This document shows, piece after piece, positions 53,601-63,774 of a stretch of 64,000 nucleotides of DNA. How positions within the stretch are numbered: the stretch's first letter is position 1; every line of letters starts with the position of its first letter. The stretch spans positions 62,001-126,000 of the forward strand of contig NZ_JBHYRS010000007.1 of the NCBI RefSeq assembly GCF_047974105.1, written 5' to 3'. Both the position numbers and the translations under genes were made by a program. The DNA is from Mitsuokella sp047974105. Its GTDB lineage: Bacteria > Bacillota > Negativicutes > Selenomonadales > Selenomonadaceae. The notes below the pieces were generated by a model. It made no database searches. It saw only the letters and a program-made list of their open reading frames with translations, and was not told the origin of the DNA.

Positions 53601-54541
53601 CTGTTCAGGCCGGCTGCGCGCAGTTCTTTTTGATATGCTTCATTCGCCGCGAGCAGGGAAAAATCTGCGCCGGTGTCCAAAAGAATGGCCACGGGGGTGT
53701 CCGTGATGAGATTCGTGAGGCCGGCCTGCTTAAAGATCTGTCCTTCGACCGGCGATTCAATGAGAAGTTCTTCCTGCAGTTGTTCGACGATATCCCCGTT
53801 CGTGTGTAAGAAATTCTGGCAGACGGCACCATGCACCTTCTCGCAGCCAATATTGCGGAGAAACTGACATTGATGCAGAGTCTGTACACCTTCCGCTGCC
53901 ACATGGATGCCGAGATTTTTGGCCATGAGTACAATGGAAGTCAGGATTTTGCGCGTATCTTCATGGAATTGATGAAAAAAAACGCGGTCCAGACTGATTT
54001 CATCAATGGCGTAACGCTGCAGGGCCGCCAGTGACGAATAGCCGTAGCCAAAATTGTCCAGAATGATGGGGTGACCCTGCGAACGGAAGCGGCGGATTGC
54101 ATCAGCCAGAACTTCTTCATGCTGCGTAAAAGCCGTTTCGGTTATCTCAATCTGAAAATTTGCGTGTGGCAAATGGTATTTTTCAGTCAATTCAGCCAGC
54201 TCTTTGCACGGGTCCATCAGCGCAAAATCGCAGCGCGACAGATTCAGGATGACCGGCGGCTGGATAAACTTCCGCTGCAAATGATGGTATTGGTCGATGG
54301 CGGCCTTCTTCATGATGAAATGGTCGAGCAGGTGAATCTTGTGCTCCTCTTCCAGGACCGGCACGAAAATATTCGGCGGGATTTTGCCATGAATGGGATC
54401 ATCCCAGCGAGCCAATGCTTCTAAGGAACAAACTTTGCCCGTCAGGGCACGCACGACAGGCTCATAACAAATTGAAATGTGTCCGTCGTGCAAAGCTCGT
54501 TCAAAATTAAGTCGAATGTATTCTTTTATGTTGATATCCAC
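50696..54541 (-). CDS. Large cytoplasmic EAL-PAS-GGDEF signalling protein
   Basis: 1281 residues from the GTG at 54541 (GGAAGGGG upstream; another GTG at 54577 lacks a site). No membrane segment. Order: EAL domain at about 10-250, a PAS-like segment, a second PAS (about 540-650), a degenerate GGDEF (about 690-800, motif reads GSGIF), a third PAS with a CQNCP cysteine pair (about 850-950), a GAF-like region, and a C-terminal GGDEF (1120-1281) with intact RLGGDEF at about 1207. The I-site reads MGRD, not RxxD. In the EAL domain EALAR is intact but DDFG is DNFG, the catalytic Lys segment is DEISLD, and the last motif reads AEGVQT. So diguanylate cyclase activity is likely and phosphodiesterase activity unlikely. 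The reverse order (EAL first) is unusual. Confidence 0.88.
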   Translation of the reverse strand: MDINIKEYIRLNFERALHDGHISICYEPVVRALTGKVCSLEALARWDDPIHGKIPPNIFVPVLEEEHKIHLLDHFIMKKAAIDQYHHLQRKFIQPPVILNLSRCDFALMDPCKELAELTEKYHLPHANFQIEITETAFTQHEEVLADAIRRFRSQGHPIILDNFGYGYSSLAALQRYAIDEISLDRVFFHQFHEDTRKILTSIVLMAKNLGIHVAAEGVQTLHQCQFLRNIGCEKVHGAVCQNFLHTNGDIVEQLQEELLIESPVEGQIFKQAGLTNLITDTPVAILLDTGADFSLLAANEAYQKELRAAGLNSQKEANRVIEFLPPIIQDRIRALANQAIRSHKQEEITCIGEGQYFHFHLKTLAGTNGLYLQRAELRHLMAENEVQDNSSHYDHIVRNLLHIYPDIYLMDLERNRIDIIEATVGHYKAGEHLHGIMKSFLAYASYHIHPSDRQRFLHFIRDIGQQMPTSRFQPHTESGLFRVKQANSSYRWQTFEVVFFQQKNHPCRLICLHDFIFENQPEKEQLLRTIMASYGYTSLPENTGENNISDEQLWHSLMHFSHRKLFWKDMQGRFVGASPAFLRFYGLESINDLIGKTDDDIGWHISNAQMDRHEETVLKQGLPIHDGHGHCITHGRQHTISFSKYPIYSGLNIVGLLGEFRDLEEQEKQQALQRRLYLVDEETNFYNYRGMILASVEFADNLRLHGEDYVGAMLIIPEFDRIAKTYGPHIQKRLLLYLRDTIRREMKKNLVAAHTGSGIFVLFQKHMSIGEMRERLKEIEKTMHTTTEIDGYACTLSCHYALEQGTEARTSDEFLKILSERCLGNLPAFGITGHHGDSISFELEKFDHLNRLIYITDPLTYELVYVNPYLLSRFHLPESFQYAGKKCYELIAGSQEPCQNCPRKRLTHDRFSFRKLHLPWTGSDYWCWNTLITWNGDDYIFSDSIDVKHLTNAFSSPENINVLDASIHDIVTLSIQEEDPARGIMKMLDKIGRSLAAGHVLLMEEEPDGFHLSCSYEWHSKDAALLQTSLRHLPILDVKPLYDAFAQDSILLVEDISHYEQKHPDLLFHVSGLKRFAAGHVVIGDHSVGYIAILNPEKEKFPVVAPFLKAAMHVCSILLRNRNNISYLQELSTVDQLTGIGNRRALNDYLKNKIQNGVSYAIIFTDINGLKKTNDTYGHERGDLLIQTVSFVLTEIMGRDKVFRLGGDEFLSITPCENAIGAGNLLQRIEVNLKGHRASAALGYVIETAPFGNIDDLIRKADANMYHDKQAKHLTREDLM

Positions 54542-54840
54542 GATGTGTGTACCCCTTCCCCGAAAACAGGTATCCACTATATGCTGTAGCTATTATATCA
54601 TTTTTCAAAACGTTTTGTTATGTGTATTCTTGTTCGACTTCCTGCTTAAAATGTAAAAAACTTGCGCGGGCATCAGAATTTGAGACAGATGTCCTTTTCT
54701 TTTCGTTTGTTATTGATTACAATAGAAACAAGAAAAAGCGATAGTCAAATTTAAAGAATCTGACGATTGCCAAATGCGAGAACAGATATCCGATTTTTGT
54801 GTAATCCACTTAGAAAAATGATTCCAGAGGAGGAATTTTG

Positions 54841-55494
54841 ATGAAGGCAACAGAAATTCTGTCCCATGTAGACCACACCCTTTTGAAGCAGACGGCAACC
54901 TGGCATGACATCCAGCGCATCTGCGACGAGGCCGTCAAATACCATACGGCCACGGTCATGGTCCCGTCTTCTTTTGTGCCGCGCATCGTCGCGAAATACG
55001 GAAAACAGCTGAAAGTCGCCACGGTGGTCGGCTTCCCAAATGGCAATTGCAATACGGCGGCCAAGATTGCCGAGACGGCACAGGCTCTGGCCGATGGGGC
55101 CGAAGAAATCGATATGGTCATCAACATCGGCATGCTCAAGGCGGGCGAGACGAACTATGTGACGGATGAAATCCGCGCCCTCAAGAAACTCTGCGGCGAA
55201 CGTGTTCTGAAGGTCATCGTCGAGACCTGCTTCCTGACCGAAGAAGAAAAGATTGCCGCATGCCAGTGTGTCACGGAAGGCGGCGCCGATTTCATCAAGA
55301 CGTCGACGGGCTTTGGTTCGGCAGGAGCGAAGCTTTCGGATATCGAATTATTTAAGAAGCACATTGGACCGGATGTGCAGATGAAGGCTGCGGGCGGGAT
55401 CCATACGCGCGAAGAGATGGAAGCGTTCCTCGCTGCCGGCTGCACGCGCCTTGGGGCCAGTGCTGCGGTAAAAGTCCTGAAGGACGAACTTTAA
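54841..55494 (+). CDS. deoC: Deoxyribose-phosphate aldolase
   Basis: 217 residues from the ATG at 54841 after AGAGGAGG. Class I aldolase: the Schiff-base lysine is in ADFIKTSTGFG, KVIVET holds the second lysine, and QMKAAGGI the third. It cleaves 2-deoxyribose 5-phosphate to glyceraldehyde 3-phosphate and acetaldehyde. First gene of the nucleoside catabolism operon deoC-deoB-pdp-cdd-nupC; no regulator (DeoR) lies in view. Confidence 0.96.
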   Translation: MKATEILSHVDHTLLKQTATWHDIQRICDEAVKYHTATVMVPSSFVPRIVAKYGKQLKVATVVGFPNGNCNTAAKIAETAQALADGAEEIDMVINIGMLKAGETNYVTDEIRALKKLCGERVLKVIVETCFLTEEEKIAACQCVTEGGADFIKTSTGFGSAGAKLSDIELFKKHIGPDVQMKAAGGIHTREEMEAFLAAGCTRLGASAAVKVLKDEL

Positions 55495-55532
55495 GCGATT
55501 GCCTTCTATTATATAGAAAGGAAGTAACAAAC

Positions 55533-56711
55533 ATGAATGCCTTTAAACGTGCTTTTATCATTGTACTCGACAGTTATGGCATCGGTGCGGAGCCGGATGC
55601 CGCGGATTTCGGCGATGGCGACTGCAACACGCTGCGCTCGATTGTCGGCTCGAAGGAATACGACACGCCGAATATGAAAAAAATCGGCCTGTTTAATATC
55701 GATGGGGTAGGCTGCGGCACCCCGGAGGCTCAGCCCATCGGTGCGTTTGCGCGCCTGCGTGAACTTTCGCGCGGCAAGGATACGACAACGGGTCATTGGG
55801 AAATTGCCGGCATCATCTCGGAGCGTCCGATGCCGACGTATCCAAACGGCTTCCCGCCCGATGTCATTGAGAAGCTCGAAAAAGCTTTTGGCCGCAAGGT
55901 CCTCTGCAATAAGCCGTATTCCGGCACGCAGGTCATCCACGATTATGGCCGCGAGCAGAAAGAGACGGGCGGACTCATCGTCTATACGTCGGCCGACAGT
56001 GTTTTGCAGATCGCCGCTCATGAAGATGATGTGCCGGTAGAACAGCTCTACGAATACTGCCGTATGGCCCGCAAAATCATGCAGGGCGAGCACGGCGTGG
56101 GCCGCATCATCGCGCGTCCGTACGTCGGCGAATACCCGAACTACACGCGCACGCCGCGCCGCCACGATTTTTCCCTCGATCCGACCGGGGACACGATGAT
56201 GGATGCTCTCTCTCGCAAGGGCCTTGCGACCATCGGCGTCGGCAAAATCTCGGATATCTTCGCCGGCCGCAGTATCAGCCGCACGCTCGGCATCAATAAA
56301 AATAACGAAGACGGCATGGAAAAGACCCTCAAGGTCATGGATGAGGATTTCACGGGCCTCTGCTTTGTCAATCTCGTCGACTTTGATATGACGTACGGCC
56401 ACCGCCGCAATATTGACGGCTACGCCAAGGCCGCGACAGTCTTTGACCGTCAGCTCGGTGAATTTATGGCTAAGATGAAGGATGACGATATCCTCATGAT
56501 CACGGCCGACCATGGCTGCGATCCGGGCGCACCGGGTACGGACCATACGCGCGAGTATGTGCCGCTCCTGATGTACGGCAAGCACGTCAAGGCTGGCCTG
56601 AATCTCGGTACGTATCCGACGTTTGCCATGATTGGCGCGACGATTTCGGATATCTTTGACGCCGATCTCAAGACGAAGGGCGAGAGCCTGCTGCCGAGAA
56701 TCATAAAATAA
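55533..56711 (+). CDS. deoB: Phosphopentomutase
   Basis: 392 residues, alkaline-phosphatase superfamily with two metal clusters. FIIVLDSYGIGAEPDA at the start, the phosphorylated Thr in SRGKDTTTGHWEIAG, and DHGCDPGAPGTDHTREYVPLL near the end. Converts (deoxy)ribose 1-phosphate to 5-phosphate, linking the phosphorylase and DeoC. 39 bases after deoC. Confidence 0.96.
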   Translation: MNAFKRAFIIVLDSYGIGAEPDAADFGDGDCNTLRSIVGSKEYDTPNMKKIGLFNIDGVGCGTPEAQPIGAFARLRELSRGKDTTTGHWEIAGIISERPMPTYPNGFPPDVIEKLEKAFGRKVLCNKPYSGTQVIHDYGREQKETGGLIVYTSADSVLQIAAHEDDVPVEQLYEYCRMARKIMQGEHGVGRIIARPYVGEYPNYTRTPRRHDFSLDPTGDTMMDALSRKGLATIGVGKISDIFAGRSISRTLGINKNNEDGMEKTLKVMDEDFTGLCFVNLVDFDMTYGHRRNIDGYAKAATVFDRQLGEFMAKMKDDDILMITADHGCDPGAPGTDHTREYVPLLMYGKHVKAGLNLGTYPTFAMIGATISDIFDADLKTKGESLLPRIIK

Positions 56712-56789
56712 TTTTCTGCTTTTCCCCTGCGCGGGGAAAAGCGTTATAGCAAAATTTGACAGAATACTTTAAATGAGGGGAATATTATT

Positions 56790-58112
56790 ATGCGCATGTA
56801 CGACTTGATTACGAAAAAGAAACATGGGAAAGTTCTGACGGATGCAGAAATCGAGTATATGATCAATGGCTACGTCAAGGGGGATATCCCCGACTACCAG
56901 ATGTCGGCGATGCTCATGGCCATCTGGTTTCAGGGCATGACGGACCACGAAATCACGGAACTCACGAAAGTCATGGCCAAATCCGGTGATATGATCGACC
57001 TTTCGGCCATTGCCGGCAAGAAAGTCGACAAGCATTCGACGGGCGGCGTCGGCGACAAGACCACGCTGATCTGCGCGCCAATCGTCGCAGCCTGCGGCGG
57101 CAAGGTCGCGAAGATGAGCGGCCGCGGCCTCGGCCATACGGGCGGCACGGTCGATAAGCTCGAGTCGATTCCGGGGTATCAGACGGCCCTTTCGCGCGAG
57201 AAATTCTTCGATACCGTCAACAAATGCGGCGTCAGCGTCATCGGCCAGTCGGGCAACCTCGCCCCGGCTGACAAAAAGCTCTACGCCCTGCGCGATGTAA
57301 CGGCTACGGTCGACAGCATCCCGCTGATTGCTTCCTCCATCATGAGCAAGAAGCTCGCGGCCGGCTCCGACTGCATCCTCTTAGATGTCAAGACGGGCAG
57401 CGGCGCCTTCATGAAGACGCTTGACGATTCCATCAAACTCGCGCAGACGATGGTCGCCATCGGTGAGCTCGCAGGCCGCCGCACGGTCGCGCTGATTACG
57501 GATATGGACACGCCGCTCGGCTACGGCATCGGCAACAGCATCGAAGTCATGGAGTCAATGGACGTGCTCAAGGGCCATGGCCCTGCCGACCTCACGGAAG
57601 TTTCGCTGCAGCTCGCGGCCAACATGCTCTATCTCGTCGGCAAGGGAACGCCTGAAAAGTGCCGCGCCATGGCGGAAAATGCCATCAAAGACGGCAGTGC
57701 ATTTGAGACCTTCTGCACGATGGTCCGCGCTCAGGGCGGCGACGACAGCGTCCTGCGCGACTACACGAAATTCAAGCAGGCCCCGTACCGTGCCGACATC
57801 AAGGCGGAGCGCGACGGCTTTATCACAAAGATGAATGCCGAAGAAATCGGCGAGACGTCGGTCGTGCTCGGCGCTGGCCGCGAGACGAAGGAAAGTCCGA
57901 TTGATTTTGCGGCAGGCCTGATCCTTCACAAGAAATACGGCGATGCCGTCAAGAAGGGCGACAGCCTCGTGACGCTTTATACGTCCAAGGAAAATGCTTT
58001 GGCAGATGCCGAGAAGATGTACCGCGAAGCCATTGCGATTGGCGACACGCAGCCGCCGAAAGAACCGCTTGTTTACGCACGCGTGGAAAAAGATAAGGTC
58101 GAGAAGTACTGA
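56790..58112 (+). CDS. pdp: Pyrimidine-nucleoside phosphorylase
   Basis: 440 residues. The signature KHSTGGVGDKTTLICAPIVAA is complete, followed by MSGRGLGHTGGTVDKLE; the rest of the alpha/beta domain includes DVKTGSGAFMKT. Length fits the Pdp/DeoA family; the Firmicute type usually accepts uridine, thymidine and deoxyuridine, so I prefer pdp over deoA. Produces the pentose 1-phosphate used by DeoB. Confidence 0.93.
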   Translation: MRMYDLITKKKHGKVLTDAEIEYMINGYVKGDIPDYQMSAMLMAIWFQGMTDHEITELTKVMAKSGDMIDLSAIAGKKVDKHSTGGVGDKTTLICAPIVAACGGKVAKMSGRGLGHTGGTVDKLESIPGYQTALSREKFFDTVNKCGVSVIGQSGNLAPADKKLYALRDVTATVDSIPLIASSIMSKKLAAGSDCILLDVKTGSGAFMKTLDDSIKLAQTMVAIGELAGRRTVALITDMDTPLGYGIGNSIEVMESMDVLKGHGPADLTEVSLQLAANMLYLVGKGTPEKCRAMAENAIKDGSAFETFCTMVRAQGGDDSVLRDYTKFKQAPYRADIKAERDGFITKMNAEEIGETSVVLGAGRETKESPIDFAAGLILHKKYGDAVKKGDSLVTLYTSKENALADAEKMYREAIAIGDTQPPKEPLVYARVEKDKVEKY

Positions 58113-58130
58113 GACAGGGGAGATTGCATC

Positions 58131-58517
58131 ATGAAAGACGAAGAACTCATCGATGTGGCGAAGAAATACCGCGAAAATGCCTATGCACCGTATTCGAAAT
58201 TCAAGGTCGGTGCAGCTGTCCTGACGAAAAGCGGGGAAGTCTTTGGCGGCTGCAATATCGAAAATGCCAGCTATCCCGTCACGAACTGCGCGGAGCGCAC
58301 AGCCATCTTTAAAGCCGTATCGGAGGGCCACCGCGATTTTGAGGCAATTGCCATCGTCGGGGATACTGAAGGCCCGTGCTCTCCCTGCGGCATGTGCCGT
58401 CAGGCTATCAGCGAATTTCGCATTCCCAAAATCATCATGGCCAATCTCAAAGGGAATTTTAAGACCGTATCGCTTGAGGAAATTCTGCCTTTTGCCTTTA
58501 CGGAGAGTGACCTCTGA
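58131..58517 (+). CDS. cdd: Cytidine deaminase
   Basis: 128 residues of the small tetrameric type. CNIENASYPVTNCAERTAIFKA has the first zinc Cys and catalytic Glu; PCSPCGMCRQ gives the other two zinc cysteines. Deaminates cytidine and deoxycytidine to uridine forms for Pdp. 18 bases after pdp. Confidence 0.96.
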   Translation: MKDEELIDVAKKYRENAYAPYSKFKVGAAVLTKSGEVFGGCNIENASYPVTNCAERTAIFKAVSEGHRDFEAIAIVGDTEGPCSPCGMCRQAISEFRIPKIIMANLKGNFKTVSLEEILPFAFTESDL

Positions 58518-58597
58518 TATATAATTGAAAAAGTGGTCAGATGTCCTCTTTTATCTGACCGAGGCATATCGCAATCCAAAAAGATAGGAGCAAATCT

Positions 58598-59797
58598 ATG
58601 TATTTCGTGATTAATCTTCTCGGCGTGCTGATTTTTCTGGCCGTCGGTGTGCTCTTCTCCAAGAAGCGCAAAGACATTCACTGGCGCGGCGTAGGCTCTC
58701 TGCTCGCGCTCAACGTATTCATCGCGTGGTTTTTGACGTCATTCCCGATCGGGCGTGACATCGTGCAGGCGGCAGCTGCCGGTTTTACCTGGCTCGTCAG
58801 CGTCGCTTATGAAGGCATCGCATTTGCCTTCCCGGACTGGGTCCACGTACCGCAGATGAACTTCTTTACGTCGGCTCTGCTGCCAATTCTCCTCGTCGTG
58901 CCGCTTTTCGACATCCTGACGTATATCGGTTTTTTGCCGTTCATCATCAAATGGATCGGCAAGGCACTGGCCTTTATCACGCATGAGCCGAAATTTGAAT
59001 CGTTCTTCGCGATTGAAATGATGTTTCTCGGCAACACGGAAGCTCTGGCTGTTTCAAGCCTGCAGCTCAAGCGCATGAAGGCCGACCGCTGCTTGACACT
59101 CGCCATGATGTCCATGAGCTGCGTTACGGCTGCCCTGATCGGTGTTTACACGAAGATGATGCCGGCTGAGTTCATCCTGACGGCAGTTCCCTTAAACGTC
59201 ATCAATGCCCTGATTGTCACGAATCTCCTGCACCCTGTAAAGATTACGGAAGAAGAGGATACGGTTGCCCGCGTCAATGATGGCGGCAAGGCACGTGAGC
59301 CGTTCTTCTCGTTCCTTGGCAATTCGATTCTCGGTGCCGGCCGTCTGGTGCTCATCATCTGCGCGAACGTCATCGCGTTTGTCGCCCTCGCCAAGCTCAT
59401 CGACATGCTGCTCGTGCTGATTTATCCGGCCCTCACGCTTGAGAATATTCTCGGCTGCATTATGTTCCCGTTCGCCTGGCTGCTCGGCCTCGATGCGACG
59501 GAGGCTTTTGCCATGGCACAGTACATGGGCACGAAACTCGTCACGAATGAATTCGTCGTCATGCTCAGCGTGCAGGATACCCTCAGCAATTACAGCCGCC
59601 ATATGCAGGGCGTACTGACGGTCTTCATCACGTCGTTTGCGAATTTCTCGACGCTCGGCATGATCATCGGCTGCTTCAAGGGCCTGGTCGATGAGAACAA
59701 GAACGACCTGATTTCCCGCAATGTCGGGTACATGCTCCTTTCGGGCATTCTCGTTTCCCTGCTCTCCGCAGGTCTGGCCGGCCTTTTCATCTGGTAA
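58598..59797 (+). CDS. nupC: Concentrative nucleoside transporter (NupC family)
   Basis: 399 residues with eight or more membrane segments. The segments LLPILLVVPLFDILTYIGFL and EMMFLGNTEALAVSS carry the conserved CNT elements (FLGxTEAxxxxxP-like), and ITSFANFSTLGMIIG the C-terminal one. Brings nucleosides in with sodium or protons and completes the deo/cdd operon, feeding its enzymes. AGGAG precedes the ATG and a terminator follows. Confidence 0.92.
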   Translation: MYFVINLLGVLIFLAVGVLFSKKRKDIHWRGVGSLLALNVFIAWFLTSFPIGRDIVQAAAAGFTWLVSVAYEGIAFAFPDWVHVPQMNFFTSALLPILLVVPLFDILTYIGFLPFIIKWIGKALAFITHEPKFESFFAIEMMFLGNTEALAVSSLQLKRMKADRCLTLAMMSMSCVTAALIGVYTKMMPAEFILTAVPLNVINALIVTNLLHPVKITEEEDTVARVNDGGKAREPFFSFLGNSILGAGRLVLIICANVIAFVALAKLIDMLLVLIYPALTLENILGCIMFPFAWLLGLDATEAFAMAQYMGTKLVTNEFVVMLSVQDTLSNYSRHMQGVLTVFITSFANFSTLGMIIGCFKGLVDENKNDLISRNVGYMLLSGILVSLLSAGLAGLFIW

Positions 59798-59830
59798 GTC
59801 CGGTAAATTTGGTAAGTTTTTCCTGCTCAT

Positions 59831-59866
59831 AAAATCTCCGCAGATTTTTCTGCGGGGATTTTTTTA
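59831..59866 (+). terminator. Terminator of the nucleoside operon
   Basis: AAATCTCCGCAG, loop, CTGCGGGGATTT with a run of seven T. Confidence 0.88.
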
Positions 59867-59886
59867 TAAAAAAGATAAAAAAGCTG

Positions 59887-59915
59887 TTGACAGAGCGCAA
59901 AAGGAATGGTAAGAT
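59887..59915 (+). promoter_or_regulatory. Strong promoter of the tRNA-Ser/ffs/dnaX transcript
   Basis: TTGACA, 17 bases, TAAGAT; the same -10 and spacer as the rRNA P2 promoter at 63746. Confidence 0.8.
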
Positions 59916-59985
59916 ATATATCGTTGCAGGCGGCAATTACGCGGCAGGGCAACAAAACTGAATAGCTTTTTTGGTAGAGCATTGT

Positions 59986-60077
59986 GGAGAGTTGTCCGAG
60001 TGGTTGAAGGAGCACGCCTGGAAAGCGTGTATACGGGGAAACCTGTATCGAGAGTTCGAATCTCTCACTCTCCGCCA
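59986..60077 (+). tRNA. tRNA-Ser (anticodon GGA)
   Basis: 92 nt with CCA. Acceptor GGAGAGT/ACTCTCC with discriminator G; anticodon loop CTGGAAA in stem ACGC/GCGT; a long variable arm of serine type; T arm AGTTCGAATCT. Confidence 0.96.
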
Positions 60078-60098
60078 TTTTTATATCCTTTTTCAGGT

Positions 60099-60216
60099 CG
60101 GGCCGCAGTGTTTGGGTCTTGCGCAATGGAATCTCGCGAACCACGTCAGGTCCGGAAGGAAGCAGCGTTAAGCGAATCATTCCATGTGCCGCGAGGGTGC
60201 CTGGGGACTGCGGTTC
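60099..60216 (+). ncRNA. ffs: Signal recognition particle 4.5S RNA
   Basis: Contains the invariant helix-8 block GTCAGGTCCGGAAGGAAGC with the GGAA tetraloop. Termini GCCGCAGT and ACTGCGGT pair to close the hairpin. It lies between tRNA-Ser and dnaX, the usual Firmicute order. Ends are approximate. It binds Ffh to target membrane proteins. Confidence 0.95.
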
Positions 60217-60234
60217 GACGTGGAAAAGGATGAA

Positions 60235-60260
60235 GGGCAGCCTTTCGGGGCTGCTTTTTT
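60235..60260 (+). terminator. Terminator after ffs
   Basis: GCAGCC, loop TTTCGG, GGCTGC and six T; dnaX begins 30 bases later, so readthrough or another start is needed for dnaX. Confidence 0.85.
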
Positions 60261-60290
60261 GCTATAGAGATGCAGAGGAGGAATAGCGCG

Positions 60291-62255
<1,965 letters not shown>

Positions 62256-62382
62256 TATCGGCTCAATCATGAAAGATGAATCCGGATAAAGCAGTTGACG
62301 ATATCCGTATTATTTGATAGTCTTAACTAGAAGAAATAATCAAAGTACATGCAGAAATGCATGAGAACGAGAGGTGTAATAC

Positions 62383-62718
62383 ATGTTTGGTGGAATGGGC
62401 AACATGGGCAATATGGCCGGCATGATGAAAAAAGTCCAGAAAATGCAGAACGAAATGAAGAAAATGCAGGACGAGCTCAAACGCAAGACGGTTGAAGTCA
62501 CGTCCGGCGGCGGTGCTGTGAAAATCGTCATGAATGGTGAGAAACAGGTACAGGCTTTGACGATTGATCCGGCTGCTGTAGACCCTGAGGATGTCGAGAT
62601 GCTGCAGGACCTCATCTCGGCTGCTTTCAATGAGGCCACGAAAAAAGTCGATGACATGATGGCTTCGGAAATGGGCAAGCTGACGAGCGGACTCGGTCTG
62701 CCGCCGGGACTTCTCTGA
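62383..62718 (+). CDS. YbaB/EbfC-type nucleoid-associated protein
   Basis: 111 residues, helical and Met/Lys-rich at the N-terminus (MKKVQKMQNEMKKMQDELK coiled coil), then VEVTSGGGAVKIVMNGEKQV and a C-terminal acidic helix with ending DDMMASEMGKLTSGL. The standard gene between dnaX and recR. Binds DNA as a tweezer-like dimer, loosely affecting nucleoid or repair. Confidence 0.95.
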   Translation: MFGGMGNMGNMAGMMKKVQKMQNEMKKMQDELKRKTVEVTSGGGAVKIVMNGEKQVQALTIDPAAVDPEDVEMLQDLISAAFNEATKKVDDMMASEMGKLTSGLGLPPGLL

Positions 62719-62719
62719 G

Positions 62720-63316
62720 ATGCAGTATATCGCACCTTTAGCAAATCTGATTGAACACTTTCGCGCACTGCCGGGCATTGGCCAAAAGACGGCAGTGCGT
62801 CTTGCTTATCACGTACTCGATATGGATCCTGCACAGGCGAGGTCTTTGGCCTCGGCTATCATCGACGCGAAAGAAAAAATTGGATTCTGCAATACCTGTT
62901 TTAACTTAAGTGACCAGAACCCCTGTGCAATCTGCGCTTCCGAAGAGCGCGACCACTCGGTCATCTGCGTCGTGGAACAGCCGCAGGACGTGGCGGCGAT
63001 GGAACGCATGCGCGATTATCATGGCGTCTATCATGTCCTGCACGGTGCCTTGTCGCCGCTTGAAGGCATAGGCCCAGGGGATATCCGCATCAAGGAACTT
63101 TTGGGACGCCTGCAGGACGATACGGTCAAGGAAGTCATCATGGCGACCAATCCCAATGTCGAGGGCGAGGCTACGGCTATGTACATAGCGAAACTTTTAA
63201 AGCCCTTGGGAGTCAAAGTCACGCGCATTGCTCACGGCCTGCCGATTGGCGGCGACCTGGAGTATGCGGACGAAGTGACACTCTCAAAAGCCATGGAAAA
63301 TCGGAGGGAAATCTGA
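62720..63316 (+). CDS. recR: Recombination mediator RecR
   Basis: 198 residues. Helix-hairpin-helix ALPGIGQKTAVRLAYH, zinc finger CNTCFNLSDQNPCAIC and Toprim domain with VVEQPQDVAAME and NPNVEGEATAMY. Works with RecF and RecO to load RecA on gapped DNA. One base after ybaB; its stop overlaps the next start. Confidence 0.97.
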   Translation: MQYIAPLANLIEHFRALPGIGQKTAVRLAYHVLDMDPAQARSLASAIIDAKEKIGFCNTCFNLSDQNPCAICASEERDHSVICVVEQPQDVAAMERMRDYHGVYHVLHGALSPLEGIGPGDIRIKELLGRLQDDTVKEVIMATNPNVEGEATAMYIAKLLKPLGVKVTRIAHGLPIGGDLEYADEVTLSKAMENRREI

Positions 63317-63558
63317 TGTTTGAGTTCATAACAGCCTTTGCTGTCGGACTGGTCGTACTGTGTCTTGTCGGCAAAGTCATATCCCTGCCGCTGCACCTTA
63401 TCTGGAAGCTCATCACCAACAGCATTGTCGGTGCCATCCTGCTTTGGTTTGTCAAAATCTTTGCGGTCAAAGTACAGATTACGTTTCTGAGTGCTCTGGT
63501 GGCAGGCTTCTTCGGCGTGCCGGGGGTCATTGCCGTACTGTTATATACGTATCTGTAA
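63316..63558 (+). CDS. BofA-family membrane protein
   Basis: 80 residues, two long hydrophobic stretches (about residues 2-30 and 40-78). Matches the pro-sigma-K processing inhibitor BofA in size and in the ending FFGVPGVIAVLLYTYL. In Bacillus bofA is next to recR as here. In a probably non-sporulating Negativicute its role is not known; it may be a retained or repurposed gene. It begins on the last base of the recR stop. Confidence 0.8.
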   Translation: MFEFITAFAVGLVVLCLVGKVISLPLHLIWKLITNSIVGAILLWFVKIFAVKVQITFLSALVAGFFGVPGVIAVLLYTYL

Positions 63559-63618
63559 TCACGCATTCGTGCAGAAAAAGGGATTGCCACGTTTTTTCAA
63601 GTTTTTTTGAAAAAGCTG

Positions 63619-63647
63619 TTGACAATCCCTTTTGTATACTGTATCAT
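63619..63647 (+). promoter_or_regulatory. rRNA operon promoter P1
   Basis: TTGACA, 17 bases, TATCAT, in AT-rich DNA. Confidence 0.8.
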
Positions 63648-63745
63648 AATACAAGTCGCTGAGAGATACGGCAGACACAGACAAAAAGCCTTGAGTGGCA
63701 AAACCTGTGAAATCCAAAAAGCTTCAAAAAAGAAGAAAAAACTTC

Positions 63746-63774
63746 TTGACAAGCTGAGCTCGATGCGATAAGAT
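63746..63774 (+). promoter_or_regulatory. rRNA operon promoter P2
   Basis: TTGACA, 17 bases, TAAGAT. Preceded by an A-rich tract that could act as an UP element. Confidence 0.88.
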
